From positions 1,341,001 through 1,405,000 of the forward strand of contig JAZGTH010000002.1 in NCBI GenBank assembly GCA_036877525.1: a stretch of DNA of 64,000 bases. Direction: 5' to 3'. The position numbers were made by a program, and so were the translations under genes. This stretch comes from Chromobotia macracanthus (Eukaryota > Chordata > Actinopteri > Cypriniformes > Botiidae). Shown piece by piece: positions 23,700 to 36,400 of this stretch. Position 1 is the first letter of the stretch; the number at the start of each line of letters is the position of its first letter. Below the pieces are notes generated by a model. The model had not been told where the DNA came from. It searched no databases and saw only the letters and a program-made list of their open reading frames with translations.

Positions 23700-25200
23700 C
23701 CCTATACTATCCCTACTATCCCTAAATACTATTGCATTGACACTATTCCTTTAAATGTCTGTCATGGTCTGCCAGTGATAGTTGATTAGTTCTTGCCCTC
23801 AGATTCAAACATCCTTATAGAGCTGTTTAATAAGAAGAAAAAGTGTTACTTCAAGGATTGTAGTGCAGTTGTGACACTGACCATTTTAACCCTTTGTACA
23901 AAATGTCCAGTTTCTTTGCTTTTATTGAAACACACAAGATGCTGTTTGAACATTCTTAAATCATGCTAGATAACCATGTTTGTTCATGCGAGCTCAAGTG
24001 TGCTATCGAAAAAGACCTACCAACACAATTCTTATATTGTGCTATCCTTAAAACTTTTGTACTTATTTTGAAAAAAAGACTAAATTGAAGCATTTTTACT
24101 GGTGGTCAGACAGTTGGTCCCTACACAGAAAAAGCACAGAACATTATGGAACTTGAAAGCTTGAGAAACAAAATTGGTGTTGATTAGATTTATTTGATGT
24201 ACTGTTGATAAAGAAAAATGTTGAACGTTCCTAGAAAATATTACTTAATCAGTTCTTATAGTTATTACTAACATCATTAATCTCTGTAAATAATAACTTT
24301 CCAAGAGTACTTCAAGACAACATATGTTGTCATTGCAAAATGTCATGAATATCAGAATATGACAGAAATGTTTTTGTTAGTGATGATTAGTGAACTGCAC
24401 ATTCTTTCTCGCTGATGCTCTCGGGTGCCTTAGTAACTTAGTAGTTTGTGTTTTGAAGAATTATTTTTAACAAGAGAAACAAATGTTTACATATACATAT
24501 ATTATTATTTAGTATATGTATTATGTAGTATATGTGTCACGGATTCATTAGACTCTCATCAGCACCCCTCAACATTCCCAGTCTCCAGAATACTGGTCAC
24601 CAGCACTTATAGTCAGCAGACAGCAGACAGCAGTTTGCTCATCAGCCACCACACATCTAAAAAAAGTTCAGTCTGACATTACACTGGACAGTGATCTCCT
24701 CTTAATCTCCAGTTCCTCTGAAAACTGTCTAGCAATTCTCAGGTGAGATTCTGCATGTGTTTCCAAGTGTGTTCTCTACTGAGGTACAACAAATGATACT
24801 TGCCTGTGCACTTACTTGGGATCTTACCTGTTTTTTTAACTATGCTCTTAACTGTGCTCTTTTTTTCTTCTGCTGAACACACACAATATGTCCATATATA
24901 ATTATATTCAAACATGATATTTACATGAAAGCAGGGACAGAGAGATGAGAGTGTGAAGCAGTGACTTCCATAGGTAAGCAATAAGTTACTTATTATAAGT
25001 TACAATAAGTTATAAGTAACGTGCTATATGATGAATGTCATGACTGAAGACCATTGTTAGGCATGACGCAAAGCCCCCCTTCAGTCCAAGGACTGGAACT
25101 AACCGTTTTATAAGGAGTGCATATACAGCATACTGTATATGAGTGTTAGGTCTTTGGGTTTTCTGTAGTAAAGCCCAGTAGACTACTGTTGTAATTATCA
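23700..25200. other. Intergenic DNA, no gene recognised
   Basis: No exon or confident repeat. It contains a triplicated ACTATCCCTA motif near 23690-23730 and an imperfect palindrome near 24985-25020 (GTTACTTAT / ATAAGTAAC). Confidence 0.35.
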
Positions 25201-25227
25201 AAGAGATGTAATCAGGACATACCTCAA

Positions 25228-25482
25228 CACCACACACGCACGCACACACACACACTCACACGCACACACACACACACACACTCACACGCACACACACACA
25301 CGCACACACTCACACGCACACACTCACACACACTCACACACACACACGCACGCACGCGCGCGCACGCACACACACACACACACACTCACACGCACACACA
25401 AACACACACACACTCACACACACACACGCACGCACGCACGCGCGCGCACGCACACACACGCACACAAACACACGCACACACA
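25228..25482. repeat. Long CA/CG compound microsatellite
   Basis: About 255 bp of alternating purine-pyrimidine sequence, mainly CA with embedded GCACGCGCGCGCACG blocks and occasional CT interruptions. A unit of about 80 bp (CACGCACGCACGCGCGCG plus flanks) occurs twice, so there is a higher-order tandem duplication. Strong Z-DNA-forming potential. Confidence 0.9.
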
Positions 25483-25933
25483 GAGTGCTTGCAGTGGAGA
25501 GGTTAGGAGACAGAAGGCTGACAGATGGGAGGAGCTGGTGCTTCATCTCTCATCATCTCACTGCTGACCCATTTCCCATTCCAGTCAATTGCTTTGTATG
25601 TGTGTGTGACAGCTGATGAATCACTGTTTTGCCTCACAGTGAAAAACACAGACATGGCATGCCATGCTTGATCTGCTGGTAAATGTTGCTGAGATTGTGG
25701 GGGTCATAAGCTTGTTTAATTATTTGTATTTTTATTTGTTTGTTTAACTCTGATAACTGATTATACTCTGAGGCATGTAATGACTGGAGGCTTTGACATC
25801 ATAAAGAGTGCATGTATATGTTGATTATTCACACATTGAAGAAGGTCTGAAAGCCAAAACATTGTGTCCCTTCCCAAATATTGTAGTAAATTAAAGCAGT
25901 GAGTAAAACTTTAGAGTATATGGTTAACTTTCG

Positions 25934-27645
25934 AGGGAACGAGACACTGCGTCTGGCTTGACGCTATGGGGAACGCCTTCGGTGTGACCGGTGTCTGAAT
26001 TCATGTCACGCTAATGAAATTGGCCCACAGCAGTGCCTAATGCCCGTCAGGTGCATACGCGAGTATAATAGGGCACCTGTAGAGCATGACATCAGCTTTT
26101 TTGTCTTCAGGAGCCATTTGTCTGTTGTTTTCGTGTCGAAGTGCTGATAGACCTAACTGTGAATAACTTCAGAAAGTGCTTGCCTCCGTGTCTGGGATTT
26201 CTGACCTGAGGACGTGTGAATTCTGTGTTGTTTTGCTGGGTTGAAGAACAGCAGCTCTCAGCTCTCGAGGGAGCTGTGGGCGCATATTGTGAAGGCTTCT
26301 CGCTGTCAATCTCGCGGCAATCTCTTCTCGTCTGGCTGTCTGTCCAGGTGAGCCTGGGCAGACGCCTCGCGGATCAGCTCTCATTGTTGCTGAGGAGAGA
26401 AGCTTTCGTGGGCGTTCTCTGATCTGTGAAATATCATCCTGCTGTCAGTGAGCAAACAACGCAGGATATGGCTGGGCGACAAGATCGTGGGTGAGCTTTC
26501 CCAACCTGCCTGCTTCGCATGTGTGGAGCTGTGGCCGGTTCATGTTTTGCTGGTGCAAGAAGCCAGCTATCGCTCGTGACCGGCTTGATGAGTGGCTGAA
26601 CTAAGAAGCTCCCATGAGCCTGCCCTTTCTCCTTCATCTCACGCTGGGGCAGAGTTTTTGGAGCTGTATCTCTGTCTTCCTGGGTAATTTGCACGAGTGT
26701 GCAGGAAATGGGAGAGCACAGGCATACGGGACGCCTCACACTCATGAGATGAGGTAATTTCTCTGTGGGTGGGGCTTGGTCCCGGGAGGCTCCGACTCTG
26801 CCAATCACTCTCTTGAGGGTCCTCTGCTCCCCGGTAGCCGTCAGGAAGAAGATGACGTTAGTTCCGGGTGGCGGTGGCCATTGTTCACAGGCTCACCTTG
26901 GGACAATGACTCCTGGGCTGTGTGCCGAGTAGTACTTTACAGTGGGTCCTCTGCCCCCCCCTCCCCAGAGCAGGAGGCAGGTAGAGTGGAACTCCGCTCC
27001 TCCTAGAGATCTAACCCAGAACAGGATGCGGGTAGAGTAAAGCTCCGCTCCCCCTAAAACTCTACCTTTATCTCTACCTTTATGCAGTCGGCACACTTGT
27101 TTGATGGCCCAGGGGATTGGTGCTCTTACACCCCCTGTGTGTTAGTGCGCTGTATCTGACAACAGGGCTCTGCGTTTAGGTGGTGCCTTCGCTGCAGGAA
27201 GGCTTTGAGTAGGGTTGAGTGAATGCCTATGGTGATTTGTGCATCTACACAGACCAGTAGCAGTCGCTCCCCTCGGCATGGCATAGTTGGTATTGCGTTC
27301 CCCATAGCGTCAAGCCAGATGCAGTGTTGAGTTCCCTCAAAAGGGAACGTCTCTCGGTTATGTATGTAACCTAGGTTCCCTGAGAAGGACTGTGTCTTGT
27401 TGCCATGCCTACGGGTGCCTGTCTACGTCTCCTTCAGACAAAAAAGCTGATGTCATGCTCTACAGGTGCCCTATTACACTCGCGTGCACACCTGACACGC
27501 ATTAGGCACTGCCGTGGGCCAATTTCATTAGTGTGATTAGACATGAATTTAGACACCGGTCACACCGAAGGCATTGCCTATAGCGTCAAGCCAGACGCAG
27601 TGTCTCGTTCCCTTCTCAGGGAACTGAGGTTACATATGTAACCGA
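25934..27645. mobile_element. DIRS-like non-autonomous element with about 190-bp inverted terminal repeats
   Basis: The left arm (about 25934-26115: GGGAACGAGACACTGCGTCT, GGCTTGACGCTATGGGGAAC, CATGACATCAGC) is present inverted at about 27430-27622 with high identity over some 190 bp. A second partial copy of the right terminus (ATAGCGTCAAGCCAGATGCA, then GGTTATGTATGTAACC) lies at 27300-27370, internal to the outer one. The interior (26150-27290) is GC-richer than its surroundings, with only short broken frames. Inverted termini plus an internal terminus copy fit DIRS architecture, but a large MITE-type DNA element is the alternative. Confidence 0.6.
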
Positions 27646-27659
27646 GAGACGTTTTCAGG

Positions 27660-28140
27660 TGTAAAGGTTATGAGCTTCTTGTTATTGAATGGCACATTAT
27701 TCAATTTAATTTTATTTCTATAGCTCTTTTTTATAAATATGTTAGAGAACATTTACTTTTAGTAATTTAGCAAACACTTTTATCCAAAGCAACTTAGAAA
27801 TAAGGAGAACAACAGAAGCAATCAAAATATAAACTTTAGGGCAAGCAATACATAAGTGCTAGTGACCAGACTAGACAAATAAGTCTAGTGCAGTATGCAC
27901 AGCAATTTTTTAGTTTTTTATATAAATAGTATAGAAGTAGGTAAGCGCTAGTATTTGTGGGTCAAGTGTTGATGAAAAAGATGCGTCTTTAGTAGTGGAA
28001 AATGGCTTATGACCTTGGGTTGAGTTAGGTAGGTCATTCCTCTAGTGGGGAACAGTGAAGGTATGAAAGAGTGATTTAGTGCCTCTTTGGGATAGTACCA
28101 CAAGTTGCTATTCATTTGCAGAACGCAAGCCTCTGGAGGG
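27660..28140. repeat. Fish dispersed repeat with 'TTTTATCCAAAGCAACTTA' core
   Basis: AGCAAACACTTTTATCCAAAG followed by an ACTTAGAAA-type core, also seen at about 43080-43130 (plus) and about 59070-59105 (inverted, GTTGCTTTGGATAAAAGCAT). This is a conserved repeat core common in teleosts. Boundaries approximate. Confidence 0.55.
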
Positions 28141-28414
28141 TATATAAATCTGAACTACTGAGTTTATGTATAGGCAAACAAAAACTTGGGTGAGGAGTTG
28201 TGTGGTGTGCCCCGATAAGAAGGGTCTGATCTTTCTGATGTTGTGTCCATCCATCCATCCCTCCAAACACCAGACTGGTTGTTGTCCAGGAGGTTGTTCT
28301 GAATGGAAGAGTTGAACTCGCTCAAGTGTCTTTGCAATGAATGAAAAAAGGGACATCGATCTGTAGTGAATTTGGGGTTGGTTGCTTGAGCAGTGGGGTT
28401 ACCCAAGCCTGTTT

Positions 28415-28660
28415 AAAAGGATACTCCACCCAAAAATGCAAAGTATCCCATAAATTCTAAAATCTCCAAAAAGTACATCCACCTATCATTAAAGTTTGAC
28501 TCCAGTTTGTTAATAAATGTCTTCTGAAGTGAAACAATATATTTGTGAAAGAAAATTATTGATATCAAAGGTGCTATTTCAATCATTAAATACACTCAAA
28601 ATATAAATAATTTTCTTTTACAAATATATAATTTCGCTTCAGAAGACATTACCTTTTCAT
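28415..28660. repeat. MITE-like repeat copy
   Basis: AAAAGGATACTCCACCCAAAA at the left and GTCTTCTGAAGTGAAACAAT inside; same family as 23145 and 7421. Confidence 0.6.
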
Positions 28661-28669
28661 AAACCTCCT

Positions 28670-28985
28670 AGATTTAAGCCTTCGCATGCAATGACAGATA
28701 TTTCTGATACACGTCCATTTCTGCAAATGTGCTGTAGTTACCATCAGTTTAGTCAACTTTATATTCATAAATATATGATAAGAATCTTAGAATCACCAAT
28801 TAATTTTTCTAATATACCTCCTAATATGAACAATAAAATTTATAATAGTACCATGTTTTATGTATTATGTTGTGTTATATTTCATAATTTTCCTGTTTTC
28901 TGTGTTTTCCTTCTCATTATATGTAAAGTTGCTTTAAAACAATGCAACATTGTAAAAAGCACTTTATAAATAAATTATTGTAAAT
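28670..28985 (+). repeat. Dispersed repeat with LINE-like 3' tail (copy 1)
   Basis: GCCTTCGCATGCAATGACAG, GATATTTCTGATACACGTCC and a tail reading GTAAAGTTGCTTTAAAACAA to CTTTATAAATAAATTATTG. The same order recurs at 45318-45585. No coding potential; probably the 3' UTR of a LINE. Confidence 0.6.
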
Positions 28986-29049
28986 TATTTATTTAAAAAA
29001 TTAAATTATTTAGGAAAGGCAAATAAATTATTGTAATGTAGACCAATAA

Positions 29050-31990
29050 AGAACATAACACTAAATTTATATTTTTGTTATCTTAATTAACCTGGCTACT
29101 GTAGTAACCAAGAAACTATATTAGTAATGATCATATAAGCTCATCTTTAAACTTGACCTTACCTTACACTGCAGCTTTTTTTTTATCTAAACAAGCAGTT
29201 AATGTATGCGTTTAAAGGTATTGTATACCACACACTGGTCAGTCTCATTGACAGATGTGTTGTGAAATGACAACTGTTTCTATTAAAGCACTGGGCTCGG
29301 TAAAACTGCAAAACAAAGAATTAGGACCAAATGCATTTGCATTTTTAGCTAATCATAAAACATTATCTACATACTCACATACAAAACATCTCTATCATAC
29401 TCACAATGTCAATAATTTTGCTCATTCAGGGTTTTGACATGGGCTTGGCTGTCATGGCTTTGGAGGGTGGAGTTTTGGGGAAGATATGTACTAGTAGTTA
29501 CCAGAAGGTAGGAAAAGGGCTCACCATTTGGAGCACCCATAAAATCCCCTAAAGAGTTTTCTTTCCTGTGTTGACATAATTTATGGAAACAGGATGTTTG
29601 GTCAGGATATATTCAAGGGCTTGTCTTTTTTTGATAAAATAGCCCATAGGTTTTAGTTACATCCCAGTCATAAGCTATAATTTGCTGCTTGCTATGTGGT
29701 ATTAAGTGGTATTAAAGTGCTCTCAATACAATTTTGTTAACATTCTGACTCCTATTTATTGCAATAGTACCCTTAGTTTTGGACTGTACTGACACCTGTC
29801 ACCCTGAATGTATGAGATTTGAACAGTTTGAACTTTGGAAACTGTTTGTTTATGTTTTGTATTCGTTTTTGTCCATATTTTTCACACACCTCCACAAAGG
29901 AGATTATTTGATTTAATCTCAACAATTTTTTAGTGTGGTTGTTGATTTGTGTTGTTATTATACTTTGTTGCACAGACCTTTGTTTGTAGCAGTGATTGCT
30001 TGAGGCTTGAGTCCGCTGTGCTTATCGTCAGTCTGTGTATTTTAGCTGTAGTTTAGCTGTTGTCTATTTATAGTAATTATTTATTCTAAATAAATAAATA
30101 AATCATGTGAAACAGAAATTTATTTGATTTTATACCTCAAATCTCTATATGACATCATTGAGTGGAAGGGAGAAAACTGTACAACATCATGTCAGCTAAA
30201 CAGGAAAGATGCTATTTATATGGTCATTTTGATTGACTACAGAATAATCCAGCTTTGTCATATTTAGTTCATAATGTTGTGCAAACTATAGCTAAAAACA
30301 TACTAACACACATACTTGTGTGTGAAGTGGGTTTGGCAGGTGTTGTTCTTTACTGCTAAAAACAGCAGGTGAAGTCAGTGCCAGGTCCTTTTTTCTCCTC
30401 ACCTGAGGCAACAGGGAGGAACCTGAAAACATGCACACATACACATAGACACACACACACTTTCTGAATCAGTTCTGAGGAGAAACACCTCAGGTTAGTG
30501 CTCTGCAGTCATGTATTATTTGTTTTTTACTGTGTTACTGTAACATGTTTGTTAACCCAGAGTCCAGAATAAAGACTGTTCTTTGAAAGCTCTTCTTGGA
30601 GATCTCAGTTATGTAAGTATAACTTTGTTTATAATGTTTGTGGTAAAATTCCTTACAAGAAACTAAAATAAATGCAAATGAGTCAGTTGTTACAGTATGA
30701 CAGTATGACTATTAGCATAAAATGACTGTGATAACAGTTCGTATAGTTTAACATTAGCATTTTTTAAAAACATTTTAGTTCATATTGAAGGACCGTCTGA
30801 TATGTTAAGACATTGTCCCTTCTGAAACTCTAAGACACTCTGGAAAAAAAGAATCTGAGAAGCAAAAGATTTATTCTCTATTTCATCTCATTTGTGTCTG
30901 TGAGAAATAACTGAGATATTAAAGAGATCTCTCCTTTTTCCTTCCCATGGGAAATTTGTTTTAGTACTCAAACTTACAGCAGTATCATTGAAAAATCAAT
31001 AAAAGGCTACAGTATTGTAAAATGCTTTACTGCTTTTAACAGTTTAATTAATCTTTGTATTCAAATGGCTGATTTCATGATGATGAAGTGTTCAGGATTA
31101 GATTTTAGTTTTAGATTATATTTGTACTGCATTGTAAGCTTATCATCACAACTCAGGCAGTTTGTGATCTGTATTGTGAAGGACTAATAATTTTTTAGTT
31201 TGGGATATAATTGTCTCTTTATTGGTTGTCCAATCAATGGCTGATGTCTTTCTGGTTGTGATGAAGGTCAGGTCCTCCCTGGATTTTAGCTGTTAAAGCA
31301 AAAAAGAGAATGTGTATACTGTTTTGAGATAAAATGTAGTATAATGGTAAAACATTGTTTAATGAGGCAGCAAGGCAACTCGACTGTAAAATGTACATGC
31401 ACATATGCACATATGACTTTATCACCTTATCATTTATGACTTTAAACACCATGTTAGCAGTCAACAGTTTTTTCATTAGTTGATGACAATATCAATATAT
31501 TTAAAGAAAATCACACATTGCAGCGTTCTGGTATAAATCTGCAACAAAATGATTGTGTGATATTGGTTGCAGTTCAATGGGCAGCAGGAAGTATGTAAAT
31601 ATGCGTCTAGTTGTGTGCAACTACTTCCTTATGCCAAACTAACAATGACGGCTTGGGATGTTTTTAAATAATTAGTGGAGTACTAAGGATGCAGGAGTGT
31701 TTGATTACCTTTATCTGACATATCAAGGAAATTGAAAACTTTGTTGTAGTTCTGGTCCTTGTGATGGCTAGAGTTTTATTATTACATGTACACATCTTAT
31801 TATTAAGATGTACACAAATGTGATATGCACAGATATAAACAAACAAACATTGTACATTATTAGCTAAATATCAGATATTATCAACTTTTGTAACAAGTGG
31901 GTATATGTATCAGCTAAAAATATGTGTATTTTTATTATTTTTATTTTCTCAGTTTTGGCTCTTTTATGTATAGATTTGTCCACACCTGTA
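29050..31990. other. Intergenic DNA upstream of fgd3, no exon confirmed
   Basis: No coding region seen. 30360-30620 is a less AT-rich patch (CTCCTCACCTGAGGCAACAG, with a donor-like CTCAG|GTTAGT near 30490) that could hold a promoter or non-coding first exon of fgd3. This is inference. Confidence 0.3.
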
Positions 31991-31999
31991 CTGCTGTAG

Positions 32000-32119
32000 A
32001 CCCGTTACAGAGAAGGAAAACACTGCCTCTTCCCAGACCATGCCCCAGTCAACTCACAGAGAGACCACACCCCCACCCATTAGCCACGCCCAAGAAGCCC
32101 ACAGCACAGGCACCCCACG
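32000..32119 (+). other. Candidate proline-rich exon upstream of fgd3 (unproven)
   Basis: 120 bp between CTGCTGTAG and CACG|GTATTG, open in the frame that reads RRKTLPLPRPCPSQLTERPH and then HPLATPKKPTAQAPHG. It starts and ends in phase 1 and is proline-rich like other FGD N-termini. No upstream start is found, and joining through 32894 to the fgd3 first coding exon creates a stop. It may be 5' UTR, an alternative exon, or chance. Confidence 0.3.
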
Positions 32120-32759
32120 GTATTGATTTTTCCATTATCAAACATGCTTGCTTAAACATGTTCACAACATAATTCAGTGACATTTCATTGTCCTAATAGG
32201 GCTTTTGAATATTTCCTGCATGTGTGTATGCTTGTGATGAGCATGCACAGGGTTTTTTGTGTGGGTTTTATATGGGACAAAACAGACAGAGGAAGGAAAT
32301 GCAAAGAACTTAGACTATCTGCTTCCTAAATTTAACTTAAATAAATGACATCATAAACATCATGTTTTATTTAGTTGCAACCCATTTAAGCAATTCATTA
32401 AACTGATTTTTGTTTGAGTCACATACTGTTCATTATAACTGTTCATTCACATACACAGTATATCTTCATGTCTTGCTGGGTGTGTGTGTCTGCGTATTTG
32501 TAACACTTGTTTGTGTAACCACAACACTTCGCATGCTCATTTATACTTCCTGTTCTCACATCAGGAAGCAGCCAGTTGCTCGGACAGCTGAAGTGTCTCT
32601 GTTGTACTTTTCTTTTTTGTTAGCATTGTTAACTTTGTCATTTGTTTTGTCATTTGGGTTTATCAGAATGAAAGGTTGAGTGAATGAAATGGGATCAGAC
32701 CTTTGTGATGGTGACATGACAAAGATTGTGTGATTGTTCTTGGTTTGTCTTCGTGTCAG

Positions 32760-32894
32760 TGCCCCTTAAGCCTCTGCACCTGCTGTTGCGGGGTCTCATT
32801 CCCCAGCACCCTATTGCCCTCTGCCCAACCCTCCTCAGAAACTCAGAGGCCCATCTGCAGGACCAAGGTTCATCAAGAACTTCCACAACTTCAG
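32760..32894 (+). other. Second candidate proline/leucine-rich exon upstream of fgd3 (unproven)
   Basis: 135 bp between GTGTCAG and TTCAG|GTAAAG, both good splice borders. In phase with the candidate exon at 32000-32119 it reads VPLKPLHLLLRGLIPQHPIA. It is open in at least two frames. One frame ends at a codon boundary and would join the fgd3 coding exon in frame, but it then has no partner upstream. Could equally be 5' UTR. Confidence 0.3.
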
Positions 32895-33452
32895 GTAAAG
32901 TTTAAGTGTGTCTGTTACACTGGGTATTACACAAGTTACACTGGCAATGTATTTTTAGAGTATGTCAGGTTGAGGAGTTGGATATGTGTATTATAGTGTG
33001 CCTGTGTTATTTATAATGTTTGCAGAGAAAAACATCACTGTTCCATTGGGTTACTAGTTTGTTAAACTTGTTTGACTTGGGAATAGGCTCTTTTGACAAC
33101 CACCTAGCAACCACATAACATTACACTAGCAAACACCTAGCAAATCCACAGTCACACAGAGTACTCTGACAACTGCACAGCAGTCTAAATGGAAGAAACT
33201 ATTTAGAACACTTTAGTAACCACACAGCAATACAATAGCAACCACCCAGATATGCATAAAAATAGCAATTTTGGAGCTTTTTGGAGTGCCACTTACATTT
33301 TCTTCAGAAAGTTTCTTTACACTTTATTTTCTAAAGGCTACTGTTTTTTTTGTTTTTAATAAACCGAGAGTTTAATTAGAATGCTTGACTGTTCTAACTT
33401 CTTAAGGTTTCCAATTCTGGTTCTCCATCAAAGAAACAACCTCCAACAGGGT

Positions 33453-36400
33453 ATGGAGTCTTCATCCACTCAACAACCTGACATGACCGATCAGCCCCAT
33501 GTCACCCAGTCGGCAGCTGCAGAAGATTCTGGGAAATTAAGCTCTATGGGCAGACTTGCAATCAAACACTCTGAAATTTCGGAACTTTTGGGACTGTGCA
33601 GATTGGACTCTATTCAGATTTACTGCGCAAACGATGTGGAAACGAATGATAAACTTCAAAAAGAACATAAAAATCTATCCAGTAGTGATTTGGAGAATAA
33701 TCATTGTGACTTAGAAAGTGATCAACATGATGGGAGCAGTAATAATAGAGCTCTGAATCAGAATGGGCCTTTACCTGAGGGCCCCTGTGATGCTCAGGAT
33801 CCTGAAGGGATGGAGCCAAACAGAAAGATACCAAATCGTGACAGTGGAATCGATAGCCCCTCTTGTGGGGCAGAGGGAGAGGTATTTTCAAATAGGGACC
33901 CTATTGAAGAGGAAGACAGGAATGATAGTATCGCCACAGAAACAGAAAGCATGTCATGTGTCACCGTTAGCAACAAACAAGACTCATCACAGGATGAAGA
34001 CAGTGACCTGGATGAAGGGAGCTGTGAAGATCTAGAGAGCCTGGAACTCAAAGTAAGACTGTAGACTCACACACTTTTGCAAATGCAGCATTTTGATTCT
34101 TTAGCTCTGTAGAGAGTTATATGTTTTACATTAGCACATTGTTAAAACAATACACGGCATAGCCTTAACTTTTGCTTCAATGTGCAATATGGGCAAGTCT
34201 TCGCTAGTTGTCACAAGTGGATGCCAGTCTTCAGATTTTGGCCAGTCTGAGGTGTCAGCGTTTTAAAAATGTATATAATGGCTGTAGTTTTAACATTCTG
34301 ACTATCCCATCTAGTCAGAAGATATATGATATATGTTCTCTGGCATTTCAAGCCAGCTTTGGTGGTATTAATGTTGTGCAATGGGAGTTATGTTTCCATG
34401 TGAGTTTGTTGTGTGCAGAACAACTTAACATTGTGTTATGGCAGTGTGTGATGTCTAGTATTGTAGCCGTTCTGAAAAATAATTTCTGTTATCCAACCTT
34501 AATCTAACAATACATTACTATGATAAGCATATAAAGGGATATATTAATTAGAATAAACTGTAGTATAGTGATTGCACCCTAAATGTGTGAAGTGATACTG
34601 TGATACATGTTTCATACAACTGGGGAAGTAAACATTTAAAGAAGCATACTTTACACTTGTGTTGCATGAGTGTTGCACTTCTGTGAATATGTTCTGTTGC
34701 CCCACTCTGTGTGCGTGTATGTGCTTATGGCAACTTCAGAAAGGTAAATTTACTGTGCGTGGGTCTATATATAGGAGTGAGGTTTACTTTGGTACTCAGT
34801 ACACTTGCATACCCAAGAACAACTCTCAAAATAAAGGTCATTTATACACAGGTCTACAGTACAGCACAAGATCATTTGATCATTAAATGGTGCAAACTAT
34901 TTTAATTTATATAATAGCATTTTAAGAAGAACTAATAATAGATCTAATATAGGTTTATCTGTAACAGGTTGTTCTGAGCAATATAGTTTTACAGCGTTTA
35001 TTCATCTTTGTTTATGTTAGTTAATGCAAATACAATTGTTCATTGTTTGTCAGTTTATAGTGCATTAACTAATGTTAACAGATACAACTTTAGATTTTAA
35101 AATAGGAAATAGTAAATGTTGAATTTACCATAAACTTAGATAAATAAATGTTGTATAAATACTGTTAATTGTTCACATTAACTAAAGTAGTTAACTAATG
35201 TTAACAAATGGAATTGTTTTCCAAGCAATGCATACGTAAAACATCAAATAATGTTGTAGACTGGTCAGTTTTGTTTTCTTAACATAATTTCTTCCATTCA
35301 AGTTTTGTGTGCAGTTATAGTGTAAAAGCTGTTATGTGTTTAATTGAGTGCAGTTGAGTTTTCTCATATAAGCATCTATCTGTCTGCCTATCTATCTGTA
35401 AACTACACGGGGGCAAATGCATTCGCTGACTAGAGAGCGTTTCTGTGTCTGTTCATTTGCCTGGCTGACAACATGCAGGTTTTTATCTTAGATAAGGGTA
35501 AGGCTAGTTACTATGTGATTATTCCAGCAGACAGGGACACCAGCATCTGACTCCACAGGTTTGCCCACTTTCTGTATTGCACATTTTCATGGATGGGGGG
35601 AGCAGTTAGTTTTCTGGGCCTGCTCACACATACATAATCACACATATACACACACAGGCATTATTCCTCTGTACCCAGTGGACCTGCAGAGACTTACAGA
35701 GAGAAACACTGGAGGGTGTTTAACTAGAACACGGGGTGTGAGGGAATCCACCCAACCCTGTTCGGCCGTCACACAGTATGACACAGCAGGCTGATAGTGT
35801 GTTAAATGTGTGTTGAGAGGCATAGACGTAGTTAGTGTTTTGTGCCATGAAGGTGTGACAGGAACAAGCTTTGTGTCTACTCAGCAGGAGTTGCCCCACA
35901 CACCTAGATGAGATGAACACAAAACACACACACCCTTGTTACCATGGTATGTGCCAAACTGTCATTTTATTCTCTTTCATTGAAGTAATGTTCATCTATT
36001 GTATAAATATACACACACACAAATGGCAACATCTTTGGTTTCTTGTCTTTCCTGACTGTGGCCAGCACATCTGTGTGTGTATGTCTGTGTGTGTACTGTA
36101 TGTGTGTTTGTGAACAGCTGACATGTTGATGAGTTTTTAATAGCGTACTGTCACACAGGATGTGGAGCAAGCTGCTCATAACAAGCTAGAAAAGATTAAA
36201 CACACAGCGTGCACATGCGGAAGCAATATAATTTTTTGTTCTCAAGCTCGTATGTGGTTGATGTTTAAGTATGAACATTTAACAAACTAAAAAAAAGACA
36301 TGAGAAGTTAAATTGTATTTCACACATTCTTGGCTACACAAAACCTACAGAAAAGCTAATTTTCCACATTTTGGAAGGCTAATCTTTAACTGTCTCATCA

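Noticed and set aside
25334..25546. Open frame of V/C/R repeats in the CA tract
   Set aside because: Pure translation of the microsatellite.
26434..26808. 124-residue minus-strand open frame inside the DIRS-like element
   Set aside because: No recognisable motif. The region is a GC-rich non-autonomous element interior and the frame is probably fortuitous.
33610..34051. Minus-strand open frames opposite fgd3 exon 1
   Set aside because: Shadows of the acidic coding exon, rich in Ser because they mirror Glu/Asp codons.
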